A DNA stretch of 64,000 nt, taken from assembly GCF_019880385.1 (NCBI RefSeq), contig NZ_CP082273.1:248001-312000 (forward strand), read 5' to 3'. The DNA comes from Nocardioides coralli (GTDB lineage: Bacteria; Actinomycetota; Actinomycetes; Propionibacteriales; Nocardioidaceae). Positions 1 to 9,854 of the stretch are shown here, piece after piece (within the stretch, counting starts at the first letter, position 1; each line of letters starts with the position of its first letter). The notes below the pieces were generated by a model. It worked only from the letters and a program-made list of their open reading frames with translations. It did not search any database and had not been told where the DNA came from. The position numbers were made by a program, and so were the translations under genes.

Positions 1-1
1 C

Positions 2-178
2 ATCCTCGGCGGGTCGCTGCTGGCCGCCGTGCTCGGCGTGGTGCTGCTGATGTCCGGGGGCGAGGTTCCTGACGAGGAGCTCCCCGACGAGGAGCACGCG
101 GACGAGCCGCACGCCGAGCCGGGCAGGGCCGAGGGGTCGGAGGTCATCGCCCCCGCCCCGCGGACCCACGAGAGCTAG
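2..178 (+). CDS. C-terminal end of an unidentified membrane protein (5' truncated by window)
   Basis: An open frame runs in from the window edge and ends at TAG 176-178, leaving 58 residues. The visible part starts in a hydrophobic helix (about residues 1-19, rich in Leu, Val and Gly). An acidic tail rich in Glu, Asp and Pro follows, ending THES. This looks like a last transmembrane segment with a cytoplasmic or surface tail. The family cannot be named from this fragment. Its stop codon overlaps the stop of the convergent acs gene through a shared CTAG. Confidence 0.55.
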   Translation: MLGGSLLAAVLGVVLLMSGGEVPDEELPDEEHADEPHAEPGRAEGSEVIAPAPRTHES

Positions 179-2175
179 TCCTCGTCGGAGGAGCCCGCGT
201 CCTCCTTCTTCTTGATCAGGTCCATGACCGTCGAGTCGGCGAGCGTCGTGACGTCGCCGACCTCGCGGTGCTCGGCCACGTCCTTGAGCAGCCGCCGCAT
301 GATCTTGCCGGAGCGGGTCTTGGGCAGCTCCGGGACGATCATGATCTGGCGCGGCTTGGCGATCGCCCCGATCTCCTTGGCCACGTGGTCGCGCAGCTCC
401 TTGATGAGGTCGTCGGGGGCTGCGCCCTCGTCGTCGGTCGCCGACTCGCGCAGGATCACGAAGGCGCAGACCGCCTGACCGGTCGTGTCGTCGGCAGCAC
501 CGACCACGGCCGCCTCGGCGACCTTGGCGTGGGAGACCAGCGCCGACTCGATCTCGGTGGTCGAGAGCCGGTGGCCCGACACGTTCATGACGTCGTCGAC
601 CCGGCCGAGCAGCCAGATGTCCCCGTCCTCGTCCTTCTTGGCGCCGTCGCCGGCGAAGTAGAAGCCCTTGTCGGCGTAGCGGGACCAGTAGGTCTCCTTG
701 AAACGCTCGTCGTCGCCCCACAGCGTCCGCAGCATGGCCGGCCACGGCCGCTGCAGCACGAGGTAGCCGCCGGAGCCGTTGGGCACCGACTCGCCGTGGT
801 CGTCGACGACGTCGGCGGCGACGCCGGGGAGGGCCTTCATCGCCGAGCCCGGCTTGCCGTGGGTCACTCCAGGCAGCGGCGAGATCATGATCTGGCCGGT
901 CTCCGTCTGCCACCAGGTGTCGACCACCGGGACCTTGCCCGCGCCGATCGTCTCGCGGTACCAGATGTAGGCCTCGGGGTTGATCGGTTCGCCCACGGAC
1001 CCGAGCACGCGGATCGAGGACAGGTCGAACTTCGCGGGGACGTCGTCACCCCACTTCATGAAGGTCCGGATGGCCGTCGGTGCGGTGTAGAAGATCGTGA
1101 CGCCGTACTTCTCGACGATCTCCCACCAGCGGCCCTTGTGGGGTGAGTCCGGTGTGCCCTCGTACATCACCTGCGTCGCGCCGTTGGCGAGCGGTCCGTA
1201 GACGAGGTAGGAGTGACCGGTCACCCAGCCGACGTCGGCGGTGCACCAGTAGACGTCGGTCTCGGGCTTGAGGTCGAAGACCGCCCAGTGGGTCCACGAC
1301 GTGCCGACCAGGTAGCCCCCCGTCGTGTGGAGGATGCCCTTCGGCTTGCCGGTGGTCCCGGAGGTGTACATGACGTAGAGCGGGTGCTCGGCGTCGTGGA
1401 GCTCTGCCTCGTGCCCGCTGTCCTGCTGGTCCACCGCCTCGTGCCACCAGACGTCGCGGTCCTCGTTCCAGTCGACGTCCTGACCGGTGCGACGCACGAC
1501 CAGCACCGTCTCGACCTGCTGGCCCTGGTCGGCGGCCTTGGCAACGGCCTCGTCGACGGCCGGCTTCAGTGCCGACGGAGCGCCACGGCGGTAGCCGCCG
1601 TCGGCGGTGATGACGACCGAGGCACCGCAGTCGACCACCCGGCTCGCGAGCGCATCGGCGGAGAAGCCGCCGAACACCACGGTGTGGGGGGCGCCGAGCC
1701 GCGCACACGCCAGCATCGCGATGGCGGTCTCGGGGAGCATCGGCATGTAGATCGCGACGCGGTCCCCCTTGCGGACGCCGAGCTCGGTGAGGGCGTTGGC
1801 CGCACGGCACACCTCGTCGCGGAGCTGGGCGTAGGTGAGGTCGCGGGTGTCGTCCTCGGGCTCACCGACCCAGTGGATGGCCACCCGGTCGCCGTGGCCG
1901 GCGTCGACGTGGCGGTCGACGCAGTTGACCGCGGCGTTGAGCGTGCCGCCGACGAACCACTTGGCGAACGGGGGGTCGTCCCAGTCCAGGACACGCTCCC
2001 ACTTCTGGCCCCAGTCGAGGCGCTCGGCCTGCTCGGCCCAGAAGCCCTCGGGGTCGGCGTCGGCCCGCTCGTAGGCCTCCTCGGTGACGTTGGCGGCGTC
2101 GGCCAGCTCGGCGGGCGGCTCGAAGCGGCGCTCCTCGTGCATCAGGTTGGACAGGGCGGCTGAGCTGTCGTTCAT
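175..2175 (-). CDS. acs: Acetyl-CoA synthetase
   Basis: AMP-forming acetate-CoA ligase, 666 residues, the usual family length. It converts acetate, ATP and CoA to acetyl-CoA, AMP and PPi through an acetyl-adenylate. The P-loop-like motif TSGTTGKPKG lies at residues 271-280. The C-terminal A10 motif TRSGKIMRR carries Lys624, the lysine that is reversibly acetylated in this family. The start is ATG 2175, preceded by a purine-rich GGAGAGAG site. It lies 118 bp downstream of the acetate permease on the same strand, which fits an acetate uptake and activation unit. The PPi it releases could feed the pyrophosphatases at 19.5 and 44.5 kb. Confidence 0.97.
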   Translation of the reverse strand: MNDSSAALSNLMHEERRFEPPAELADAANVTEEAYERADADPEGFWAEQAERLDWGQKWERVLDWDDPPFAKWFVGGTLNAAVNCVDRHVDAGHGDRVAIHWVGEPEDDTRDLTYAQLRDEVCRAANALTELGVRKGDRVAIYMPMLPETAIAMLACARLGAPHTVVFGGFSADALASRVVDCGASVVITADGGYRRGAPSALKPAVDEAVAKAADQGQQVETVLVVRRTGQDVDWNEDRDVWWHEAVDQQDSGHEAELHDAEHPLYVMYTSGTTGKPKGILHTTGGYLVGTSWTHWAVFDLKPETDVYWCTADVGWVTGHSYLVYGPLANGATQVMYEGTPDSPHKGRWWEIVEKYGVTIFYTAPTAIRTFMKWGDDVPAKFDLSSIRVLGSVGEPINPEAYIWYRETIGAGKVPVVDTWWQTETGQIMISPLPGVTHGKPGSAMKALPGVAADVVDDHGESVPNGSGGYLVLQRPWPAMLRTLWGDDERFKETYWSRYADKGFYFAGDGAKKDEDGDIWLLGRVDDVMNVSGHRLSTTEIESALVSHAKVAEAAVVGAADDTTGQAVCAFVILRESATDDEGAAPDDLIKELRDHVAKEIGAIAKPRQIMIVPELPKTRSGKIMRRLLKDVAEHREVGDVTTLADSTVMDLIKKKEDAGSSDED

Positions 2176-2293
2176 TCACTCTCTCCTGGGTCGTCGAGCA
2201 CGGGTCGCGCCACCGGCCACACTAGGCCGGAACGCCGTCGGCGGCGAGGCCCCCCGAACCCCGCCGCCGACACCACCGGTGTGGTGGTCGGTC

Positions 2294-4251
<1,958 letters not shown>

Positions 4252-4428
4252 GACAGTCCTCCTGGTCGTCCGGGCTGGTCCTGCGCCGAGGACAGCAACC
4301 ACGACGGGCCGGGTCAAGGCTTCGACGTGACCTCCGTCACCCTGTGCGCCGAGTGGCACCCACGGGGCGACAGGCGGCGACCCGGCGGGCCGCTCCGGCG
4401 CTGCACATGCGTCCTCAGCGTCCGGTCG

Positions 4429-4461
4429 ACCGTTCGTCGTGCCGATGACACCGTTCGTCGT
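4429..4461. promoter_or_regulatory. Tandem direct repeats matching a LytTR operator
   Basis: ACCGTTCGTCGT occurs at 4429-4440 and again, identically, at 4450-4461, start to start exactly 21 bp. The first nine bases fit the published LytTR consensus [TA][AC][CA]GTTN[AG][TG], and the 12 bp between the 9-mers is the published spacing (two helical turns). The site lies in the 276 bp divergent gap between the DUF485-actP operon and the membrane protein at 4528. A LytTR regulator is encoded 2.4 kb away at 6870-7598. That it binds here is inference. Confidence 0.75.
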
Positions 4462-4515
4462 ACGCCGGCCGGCGTCGGCCCCGCGCCGGGGGGCGACGCG
4501 GCCGTCACCGCTGCG

Positions 4516-4521
4516 TAGCAT
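4516..4521 (+). promoter_or_regulatory. Candidate -10 element, leaderless geometry
   Basis: TAGCAT ends 6 bases before ATG 4528, so transcription would start at or beside the start codon. No good -35 is visible. The LytTR-type repeats end 54 bp upstream of this hexamer. Confidence 0.45.
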
Positions 4522-4527
4522 CGCCGC

Positions 4528-4965
4528 ATGGCAGACCGCAGCGGACCGGGGACGCGCCCGGGGACGGCCCCGACCTCGCGCGCCACGGGCCGGCAGCCGC
4601 GGCCGGGTCGCCGCCAGCTCCTGGGGGGCGTCGCCATGGTGGCGCTGGGCTCCTTCATGCCGTGGCTGGACACCGCGGTGGGGACGGTCTCGGGGGTGCG
4701 CGGTGCCGGGCTCTGGACGTTCTACGCCGCGATGCTGGGCCTCGCCGGTGCCCTCGTGCCCTCCCGGAGGCTCGCGATCGCCCAGGGCTCGCTGCTCGCC
4801 CTGGTCGCTGTGGCGCTGCCGGTGTGGCAGGTCGTGCACGTGCTCGGCCTCGTCGGGACCGCTGGCTGGATGCCCGGCCCCGGGCTGGTGCTCGTGTTCG
4901 GCGGCGGCGTCGTCGCCGCGGTGGCCGTCCGGAAGATGGTCACCCACCAGCCGGTGAGTCGCTGA
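4528..4965 (+). CDS. Small multi-pass membrane protein, unknown function
   Basis: 145 residues. A basic, Pro/Arg-rich N-terminus (1-30) precedes about four hydrophobic helices (roughly 31-52, 60-78, 84-105, 112-135). PWLDT after the first helix resembles small actinobacterial membrane proteins of unknown role. ATG 4528 is chosen because a TAGCAT hexamer sits 6 bases upstream and no ribosome site is visible, which fits a leaderless mRNA. It converges on the second symporter gene and overlaps it by 26 bp. Because it lies downstream of the LytTR-type repeats it may belong to the acetate regulon; that is inference only. Confidence 0.75.
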   Translation: MADRSGPGTRPGTAPTSRATGRQPRPGRRQLLGGVAMVALGSFMPWLDTAVGTVSGVRGAGLWTFYAAMLGLAGALVPSRRLAIAQGSLLALVAVALPVWQVVHVLGLVGTAGWMPGPGLVLVFGGGVVAAVAVRKMVTHQPVSR

Positions 4966-6496
4966 GCTGACCCCGCTCGAGCGGGACCTGCTCGGGGGTG
5001 TGGAGCCGCACCATGAACCGGTGCACGTCGACCGGGACGCGGGCCCGGGTGGCCACCGAGACCAGCCACATCGTGACGAACGCGGCCGGCACGCTCCACG
5101 CCGCCGGCTGCTGCAGCAGCACGGACCCCCACCGGTCGCCCGGTGGGGTCGAGAGGTTCCACAGCACCGCGGCTCCCGACCCTCCGGCCCCGACCAGCAG
5201 CCCGGCGATCGCGCCCGCCGTGGTGAGGCCGCGCCACCAGATCCCGAGGACCAGCAGCGGGCAGAACGTCGAGGCCGCGACCGCGAACGCCAGGCCCACT
5301 GCCCGCGCCACCCCCACCCCGGGGACGAGCAGCGCCAGGAGGCACGGCACGGCGATCGCGATCACACAGCCGGCACGGAAGGCCGCCACCCCGCTGAGCC
5401 GGCGAGCGCCGACCGGGCGGCCGGTCACGTCCTGGCCCAGGACACCGGCCACCGCGATCGCCAGTCCTGAGGAGGTGGAAAGGAAGGCCGCGAACGCGCC
5501 GGCGGTCACCAGTGCCGTCAACAGGTCCCCCGCCAGACCGGGGATCATGATCCGGGGCAGCTCGAGCACCAGCACGTCGCTGCGTCCCTCGCGGACCAGG
5601 GCATCGGCGTACACCCGTCCCAGCGCGCCGTACGCCGGGGGCAGCAGGTAGAAGAGGCCGAGCAACGTCAGCACCACGAGGGTCGTGCGTCGGGCGGCAC
5701 GGCCGTCGGGGTTGGTGTAGAAGCGGACGACCACGTGGGGCAGCCCCATGGTGCCGAGGAACGTCGCGACGATCAGCGAGCACGTGAGGTAGAGGCCCTG
5801 GCCGTCGCCGCCGGCCAGGGGCAGCGCCCAGGCCGTGGGGTCCGGGCCGGCTCCCGTGGCGTCGACCGGGTGGGGGGCGCCGTCGCCCAGCCAGACGATG
5901 AGCAGCGCCAGGAGCGGCAGCAGCAGGGCGGTCAGCTTGAGCCAGTACTGGAAGGCCTGCACGAAGGTGATGCTGCGCATGCCGCCGGCGAGCACGTTGA
6001 CCAGCACGACCGCCGGGACCACCACCTCGCCGAACCAGCGCGGTGCGCCGATGGTGGCCTGCAGGGTGATCCCGGCCCCCTGGAACTGGGGCAGCAGGTA
6101 GAGCCAGCCGATCAGCACCACGATGACCGAGCACAGTGCGCGCACCCGGCGCGACTGCAGCCGAGCCTCGGCGAAGTCCGAGAGCGTGTAGGCGCCGGAG
6201 CGACGCAGCGGCGCGGCCACGAGCACCAGCAGCACGAGGTAGCCCGCGGTCCAGCCGACGGGGTACCACATCATCTCGGTGCCGCGGACCAGCACGAGTC
6301 CGGCGATGCCGAGGAAGGAGGCCGCCGAGAGGTACTCGCCGCCGATGGCGGAGGCGTTCAGGCGTGGGCGGACGGTGCGCGAGGCGACCATGAAGTCGCT
6401 CGTGGTGCGGGAGAACCGCAGTCCCCAGGTGCCGATCGCGAGCGTCGCCACGGTGACGACGACGACGGCGACGACCCCGGGGAGCGCCTCGTTCAC
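4940..6496 (-). CDS. Second sodium:solute symporter (acetate/monocarboxylate type)
   Basis: 518 residues from GTG 6496, about 13 membrane helices, SSS family. It shares blocks with the ActP at 2294-3976: NASAIGGEYLSAASFLGIAG, GTMGLPHVVVRFYTNPDGRA and FAAFLSTSSGLAIAVAGVLG. It is shorter and clearly diverged, so it is a paralogue rather than a recent copy. Its start overlaps the stop of the preceding DUF485-like gene (GTGA). As last gene of the operon kinase, regulator, DUF485-like, symporter, it is probably controlled by, or sensed together with, that two-component system. The substrate is likely a short carboxylate but cannot be fixed from sequence. Confidence 0.88.
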   Translation of the reverse strand: MNEALPGVVAVVVVTVATLAIGTWGLRFSRTTSDFMVASRTVRPRLNASAIGGEYLSAASFLGIAGLVLVRGTEMMWYPVGWTAGYLVLLVLVAAPLRRSGAYTLSDFAEARLQSRRVRALCSVIVVLIGWLYLLPQFQGAGITLQATIGAPRWFGEVVVPAVVLVNVLAGGMRSITFVQAFQYWLKLTALLLPLLALLIVWLGDGAPHPVDATGAGPDPTAWALPLAGGDGQGLYLTCSLIVATFLGTMGLPHVVVRFYTNPDGRAARRTTLVVLTLLGLFYLLPPAYGALGRVYADALVREGRSDVLVLELPRIMIPGLAGDLLTALVTAGAFAAFLSTSSGLAIAVAGVLGQDVTGRPVGARRLSGVAAFRAGCVIAIAVPCLLALLVPGVGVARAVGLAFAVAASTFCPLLVLGIWWRGLTTAGAIAGLLVGAGGSGAAVLWNLSTPPGDRWGSVLLQQPAAWSVPAAFVTMWLVSVATRARVPVDVHRFMVRLHTPEQVPLERGQLSDSPAGG

Positions 6497-6873
6497 CGCG
6501 GCTCCGTCGTCTCGACCAGGTCGACGAAGTCGTCCTCGTTGCGCTCGGCGGCCCGGACGTAGGACCAGCCGATCAGCACCAGGAAGGGGTAGACGGCGAA
6601 CCCCAGCACCCACCAGGGCAGCGGGACCCCGAACCAGCGGACCTCCCCGAGCCCGGGAGCCAGCCAGAACAGCACCGGCAGCGCCGCGACCAGGCCCAGC
6701 GCGAGCAGGGAGAGGGCGGCGAGCCGCAGCTGCTCGCGCACCAACGAGCTGAGGTAGATCTCGCCCAGCCGGGTCTCGGCGTCGATGTGGTCGCGTCGCG
6801 GTGCGGGAACCCGCGACGTGGGGCGCCGCGTCGGCCCCGTGACCCGGACCCGCGCCGGCGGCCGCTCGCTCAC
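6493..6873 (-). CDS. DUF485-like membrane protein with extended basic N-terminus
   Basis: 126 residues from GTG 6873. A polar, Arg/Pro-rich N-terminal extension (1-35) precedes two hydrophobic helices (about 51-72 and 84-105) and an acidic tail. The two-helix core and the position directly before an SSS symporter match the DUF485 family, though similarity is weaker than for 3973-4251. It overlaps its upstream neighbour (regulator) and its downstream neighbour (symporter) by GTGA on both sides. It is the second DUF485/symporter pair in this 7 kb. Confidence 0.78.
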   Translation of the reverse strand: MSERPPARVRVTGPTRRPTSRVPAPRRDHIDAETRLGEIYLSSLVREQLRLAALSLLALGLVAALPVLFWLAPGLGEVRWFGVPLPWWVLGFAVYPFLVLIGWSYVRAAERNEDDFVDLVETTEPR

Positions 6874-7598
6874 GACCGGCTCCGTCGGCTGAGGACCTCG
6901 CGCAGGTGGGGCGTGTGGCGCCGACTGACCTGGAGCACGGCGCCACCGATGACCACCGAGCAGCGACTGCCGTCGAACCGCACCTCGTCGACGTGGGGGA
7001 GGGCGACCAGCAGCGAACGGTGGACCCGGACGAAGCCTGCGTCCGCCCACTCCTCCTCCAGCGCCGTCAGCGGGGTACGCAGCAGGTGGGAGTCGGTGGC
7101 GGTGTGCAGCCGGGCGTAGTCGCCCTGCGCCTCGACGTACCGGATCTCCGAGCGCGCCACGAACCGGGTCACGCCGGCACGCTCGACCGGGATCTGCTCG
7201 TCGCCCCCCGGCATGCTCCGCGAGGTCGCCTCGATGACGCGGCGCACGGCCTCCGCGAGCCGCTCCTCGCGGACCGGCTTGAGCACGTAGTCGACCGCCT
7301 GGAGGTCGAAGGCCTCGACCGCGTGCTCCTCGTGGGCGGTCACGAACACCACCGGGGGCGGGTTGCGGAAGCGCGCCAGCACCTGTGCCAGGTCGAGGCC
7401 GGAGAGGCCCGGCATCTGGATGTCGAGGAAGACGACGTCGACCTCGCGCTCGTGCAGGGTGCGGAGCGCGTCGGCCGCGGAGTCCTCCGCCAGGATCTCG
7501 CCGACACGGGGGTCCTGCCCCAGCAGGAAGATCAGCTCGTCGAGGGCGGGCCGCTCGTCGTCGATGACGAGGGCGGTCAGCCGGGGGCTCACGGTCAC
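6870..7598 (-). CDS. LytTR-family response regulator
   Basis: 242 residues. The N-terminal receiver domain (about 8-125) has acidic residues D13/D14, phospho-acceptor Asp59 in FLDIQMPG, and the conserved Lys in YVLKPV. The C-terminal LytTR DNA-binding domain (about 138-238) has the family-typical RYVEAQGDYARLHT, FVRVHRSLLVAL and QVSRRHTPHLREVL. Its start overlaps the stop of the kinase gene by 4 bp. Known LytTR proteins bind two direct repeats 21 bp apart. Such a pair lies at 4429-4461, making the acetate permease operon the likely target. Confidence 0.94.
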   Translation of the reverse strand: MTVSPRLTALVIDDERPALDELIFLLGQDPRVGEILAEDSAADALRTLHEREVDVVFLDIQMPGLSGLDLAQVLARFRNPPPVVFVTAHEEHAVEAFDLQAVDYVLKPVREERLAEAVRRVIEATSRSMPGGDEQIPVERAGVTRFVARSEIRYVEAQGDYARLHTATDSHLLRTPLTALEEEWADAGFVRVHRSLLVALPHVDEVRFDGSRCSVVIGGAVLQVSRRHTPHLREVLSRRSRS

Positions 7599-8713
7599 GG
7601 ATGCACCCCCGGGGCGAACTTGGGCACCCGCACCGTGACCTTGGTCCCGGCGCCGGGGGCGGTCTCGACCACGAGGCCGTAGTCGTCGCTGAAGGCGTTG
7701 CGCAGCCGGGCGTCGACGTTGCCCAGCCCGACGCTGTCGAGGTCGGCGTCACCGGCGAGCGCGCGGCGCACGCGCTCGGGGTCCTCGCCCACGCCGTCGT
7801 CCTCCACCTCGATGACGCACTCGCGGTCCAGGTCGCGGGCCACGATCCGCAGGTGACCGGCCTCCTGGCCCTTCAGGCCGTGGCGCACGGCGTTCTCCAC
7901 CAGCGGCTGGACGCACAGGAACGGCACGGCGACCGGCAGCACCTCCGGGGCGATGCGCAGCGTCACCTCGAGCCGGTCGCCGAAGCGGGCCTGCTCGAGC
8001 AGCAGGTAGCGCTCGATGGAACGCAGCTCCTCGGCCAGGGTGGTGAACTCGCCGTGGCTGCGGAAGGAGTAGCGGGTGAAGTCCGCGAACTCGAGCAGCA
8101 GCATCCGCGCCCGGTCGGGATCGGTGCGCACGAAGCTCGCGATGGCGCTCAGGGAGTTGTAGATGAAGTGCGGGCTGATCTGCGCGCGCAGCGCCCGCAC
8201 CTCCGCTTCCATGAGCCTCGTGCGCGACACGTCGAGCTGGGCGAGCTCCAGCTGGCCGCTCACCCAGCGCGCCACCTCGTCGGTCGCGCGGACCAGCGCT
8301 CCGCTCTGGGCCGAGGTCGCGACGGCCAGGGTCCCCACGATCACGTCCTCGACCACCAGCGGCCCCACCACCGCGTGGCGCATCGGGCACCCGGGGTCGG
8401 CACAGGACCCGAGGTGTCCCACGGTCACCTCGCCGTTCTCCACCGCCCGGTGGACCAGGGCGGTCACGTGCTCCTGGTGGTGCTGCCCGATGCCGTCCCA
8501 CGCCAGCACCACCGCGGTGTCGGTCAGCGCAGCCGCCGGCGTACCGAGGAGCGTGCGGAGGTGGCGGATGCTGCGCTCGGCGCTGCCGGCCGTCAGCCCC
8601 TCGCGGAGTGCGGGGGAGGCGAGCGAGGCCGTGTGGAGCGCGCGGTAGGTCGCGCGGTCGGCCTCGGTCCCGAGTCGGCCGCGTCGGCGGAGGCGGGCCC
8701 AGCCGCGCGTCAT
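7595..8713 (-). CDS. LytS/YehU-type sensor histidine kinase
   Basis: 372 residues. The N-terminal half has no transmembrane helices. It contains a GAF-like region (about 60-150) with the stretch GSCADPGCP. The kinase part has the His_kinase family signature with His182 in QISPHFIYNSLSA, then QPLVENAVRHGLKG (N box) and GLGNVDARLRNAF (G box). A soluble kinase would sense an intracellular signal, plausibly a metabolite bound by the GAF-like domain. It lies 4 bp into the regulator gene, so the pair is co-translated. The start is ATG 8713; two tiny frames precede it with overlapping stop-start codons. Confidence 0.9.
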   Translation of the reverse strand: MTRGWARLRRRGRLGTEADRATYRALHTASLASPALREGLTAGSAERSIRHLRTLLGTPAAALTDTAVVLAWDGIGQHHQEHVTALVHRAVENGEVTVGHLGSCADPGCPMRHAVVGPLVVEDVIVGTLAVATSAQSGALVRATDEVARWVSGQLELAQLDVSRTRLMEAEVRALRAQISPHFIYNSLSAIASFVRTDPDRARMLLLEFADFTRYSFRSHGEFTTLAEELRSIERYLLLEQARFGDRLEVTLRIAPEVLPVAVPFLCVQPLVENAVRHGLKGQEAGHLRIVARDLDRECVIEVEDDGVGEDPERVRRALAGDADLDSVGLGNVDARLRNAFSDDYGLVVETAPGAGTKVTVRVPKFAPGVHP

Positions 8714-8756
8714 GGGCGCAGGGTACGCGGAAGGTCGACCCGTGCGACGTCGGTCA

Positions 8757-8858
8757 TCACGCTGCTCCGGCGCGGTCGGGGGATGCGCTCGACCGGCGGC
8801 TGGGCGCGAGCACCACGAGGACGAGGTAGGTCGCCGGGAACCCCCACACGGGACGCAC
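8757..8858 (-). CDS. Possible 33-residue hydrophobic leader/small protein before the kinase
   Basis: GTG 8858 lies 8 bases after a GGAGG site. The frame encodes a short basic start, a hydrophobic stretch (WGFPATYLVLVVLAP) and a polar tail, ending TGA 8757-8759. That stop overlaps the ATG of a further 15-codon frame (8710-8757). The stop of the 15-codon frame overlaps the kinase ATG. A -10-like TACGGT lies about 40 bp upstream. It could be a one-helix accessory protein or a translation-coupling leader. No homologue is recognised, so this is a coding hypothesis only. Confidence 0.35.
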   Translation of the reverse strand: MRPVWGFPATYLVLVVLAPSRRSSASPDRAGAA

Positions 8859-8894
8859 GGCCACCCCCTCCGCGACGTGTCGCCGTACGCTCGC

Positions 8895-8900
8895 ACCGTA
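8895..8900 (-). promoter_or_regulatory. Candidate -10 element for the kinase-regulator-permease operon
   Basis: TACGGT on the minus strand lies in the 205 bp gap between the methyltransferase stop and the kinase start. It predicts a transcript beginning near 8888 that covers both small frames and the whole downstream operon. No convincing -35 was seen. Confidence 0.35.
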
Positions 8901-8918
8901 GCCCGGCGGGGCGGGCGG

Positions 8919-9800
8919 TCAGCGGAAGTCGATGAGGAGCATGTCGGTGTCGGTCCCGTCGCTGGGTCCGCTGGGCCCCGCAGGCGGGTCGGTGGGAGGG
9001 TCCGTCGGCGGATGGTCGTCGCCCTCGTCGGCGGTGTCGTCCTCCTGGCCGGGGCGCTCGACGACCACGGCGCGGAAGCACTCGCAGGTGTAGGGGAGGC
9101 GCATCCCGTCCATGCCCCGGCCGTAGTCGTCGTAGAGGTCGAGGACCTCGGCGAGCTTGGCCTCGCGGGCGTCGTCGTCGAGGGTGGCGACATAGCTGCG
9201 GGAGGCGGCGAGGTCGACGATCGACTCGCGGTTGACGTCCTGCCAGAACGTGAAGGTGTGCTCGTCGACGAAGCCGAACAGCTCGGACCGGACCAGCGCC
9301 GCGGTGGCGTCCTGGACGCGGTGGTGCAGGTCGGCGTTGGCGAGGAGCCGGCCCAGCTTGCGCACCCACGGGATCCGCTCGTCGCGCAGGTTCCACGCGA
9401 GGGCGAGGGCGCCACCGGGTCGCAGCACACGGGCGATCTCGGGCAGGGCACGCTCGTGGTCGAACCAGTGGAAGGCCTGCGCCGCCACCACCACGTCGAC
9501 CGACCGGTCGGGCAGCGGGATCTCCTCGGCTCCCGACTCGCTGGTCGGGATGTCGGGCAGCCGTCGCCGCAGCACCCCGAGCATCTCCGCGTCGGGCTCG
9601 GAGGCGTGGACGTCGTGGCCCAGGGCGACCAGCTGTCGGGTGAGCTTTCCCGTGCCGGCGCCGAGCTCGAGGACGGTGGCAGCCTCCCTGCCGACCAGCC
9701 ACGAAGCGGCCTCCGTGGGGAACGACGGGCGGCCGCGGTCGTAGGCCTCGGCCACCGGTCCGAAGGAGCTGGCGAGGCGCTGCCGTACGTCGTCGTCCAT
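8919..9800 (-). CDS. Class I SAM-dependent methyltransferase
   Basis: 293 residues. Motif I VLELGAGTGKLTRQL (about 43-57), the acidic HASEPD end of strand 2, and VVVAAQAFHWFDHERAL followed by RVLRPGGALALAW define a Methyltransf_11-type fold. The substrate is unknown. After about residue 255 comes a Pro/Asp/Gly-rich low-complexity tail (PPTDPPTDPPAGP) that is not part of the fold. ATG 9800 is favoured because TAGCCT ends 7 bases upstream on the same strand. The gene is divergent from the Fic-like gene at 9855. Confidence 0.9.
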   Translation of the reverse strand: MDDDVRQRLASSFGPVAEAYDRGRPSFPTEAASWLVGREAATVLELGAGTGKLTRQLVALGHDVHASEPDAEMLGVLRRRLPDIPTSESGAEEIPLPDRSVDVVVAAQAFHWFDHERALPEIARVLRPGGALALAWNLRDERIPWVRKLGRLLANADLHHRVQDATAALVRSELFGFVDEHTFTFWQDVNRESIVDLAASRSYVATLDDDAREAKLAEVLDLYDDYGRGMDGMRLPYTCECFRAVVVERPGQEDDTADEGDDHPPTDPPTDPPAGPSGPSDGTDTDMLLIDFR

Positions 9801-9807
9801 CCCCGGC

Positions 9808-9813
9808 AGGCTA
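9808..9813 (-). promoter_or_regulatory. Candidate -10 element, leaderless geometry
   Basis: TAGCCT (minus strand) ends 7 bases before ATG 9800 of the methyltransferase. The gap to the divergent gene is only 54 bp, so two promoters must be packed here. Confidence 0.45.
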
Positions 9814-9839
9814 CCGGCTGGCCGCCGCGCGGCCGCGAC

Positions 9840-9845
9840 TAACCT
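9840..9845 (+). promoter_or_regulatory. Candidate -10 element for the Fic-like gene
   Basis: TAACCT ends 9 bases before ATG 9855, giving an mRNA with almost no 5' leader. Confidence 0.35.
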
Positions 9846-9854
9846 GAGCGCGCC

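Noticed and set aside
268..1146. Long frame opposite acs (and similar long frames opposite or out of phase with most genes)
   Set aside because: Frames rich in Arg, Gly, His or Ala without motifs are expected from codon bias at this GC content. Each overlaps a gene with clear family motifs.
2176..2293. Regulatory RNA or promoter between actP and acs
   Set aside because: No hairpin, repeat or -10 candidate stood out; the genes may be co-transcribed.
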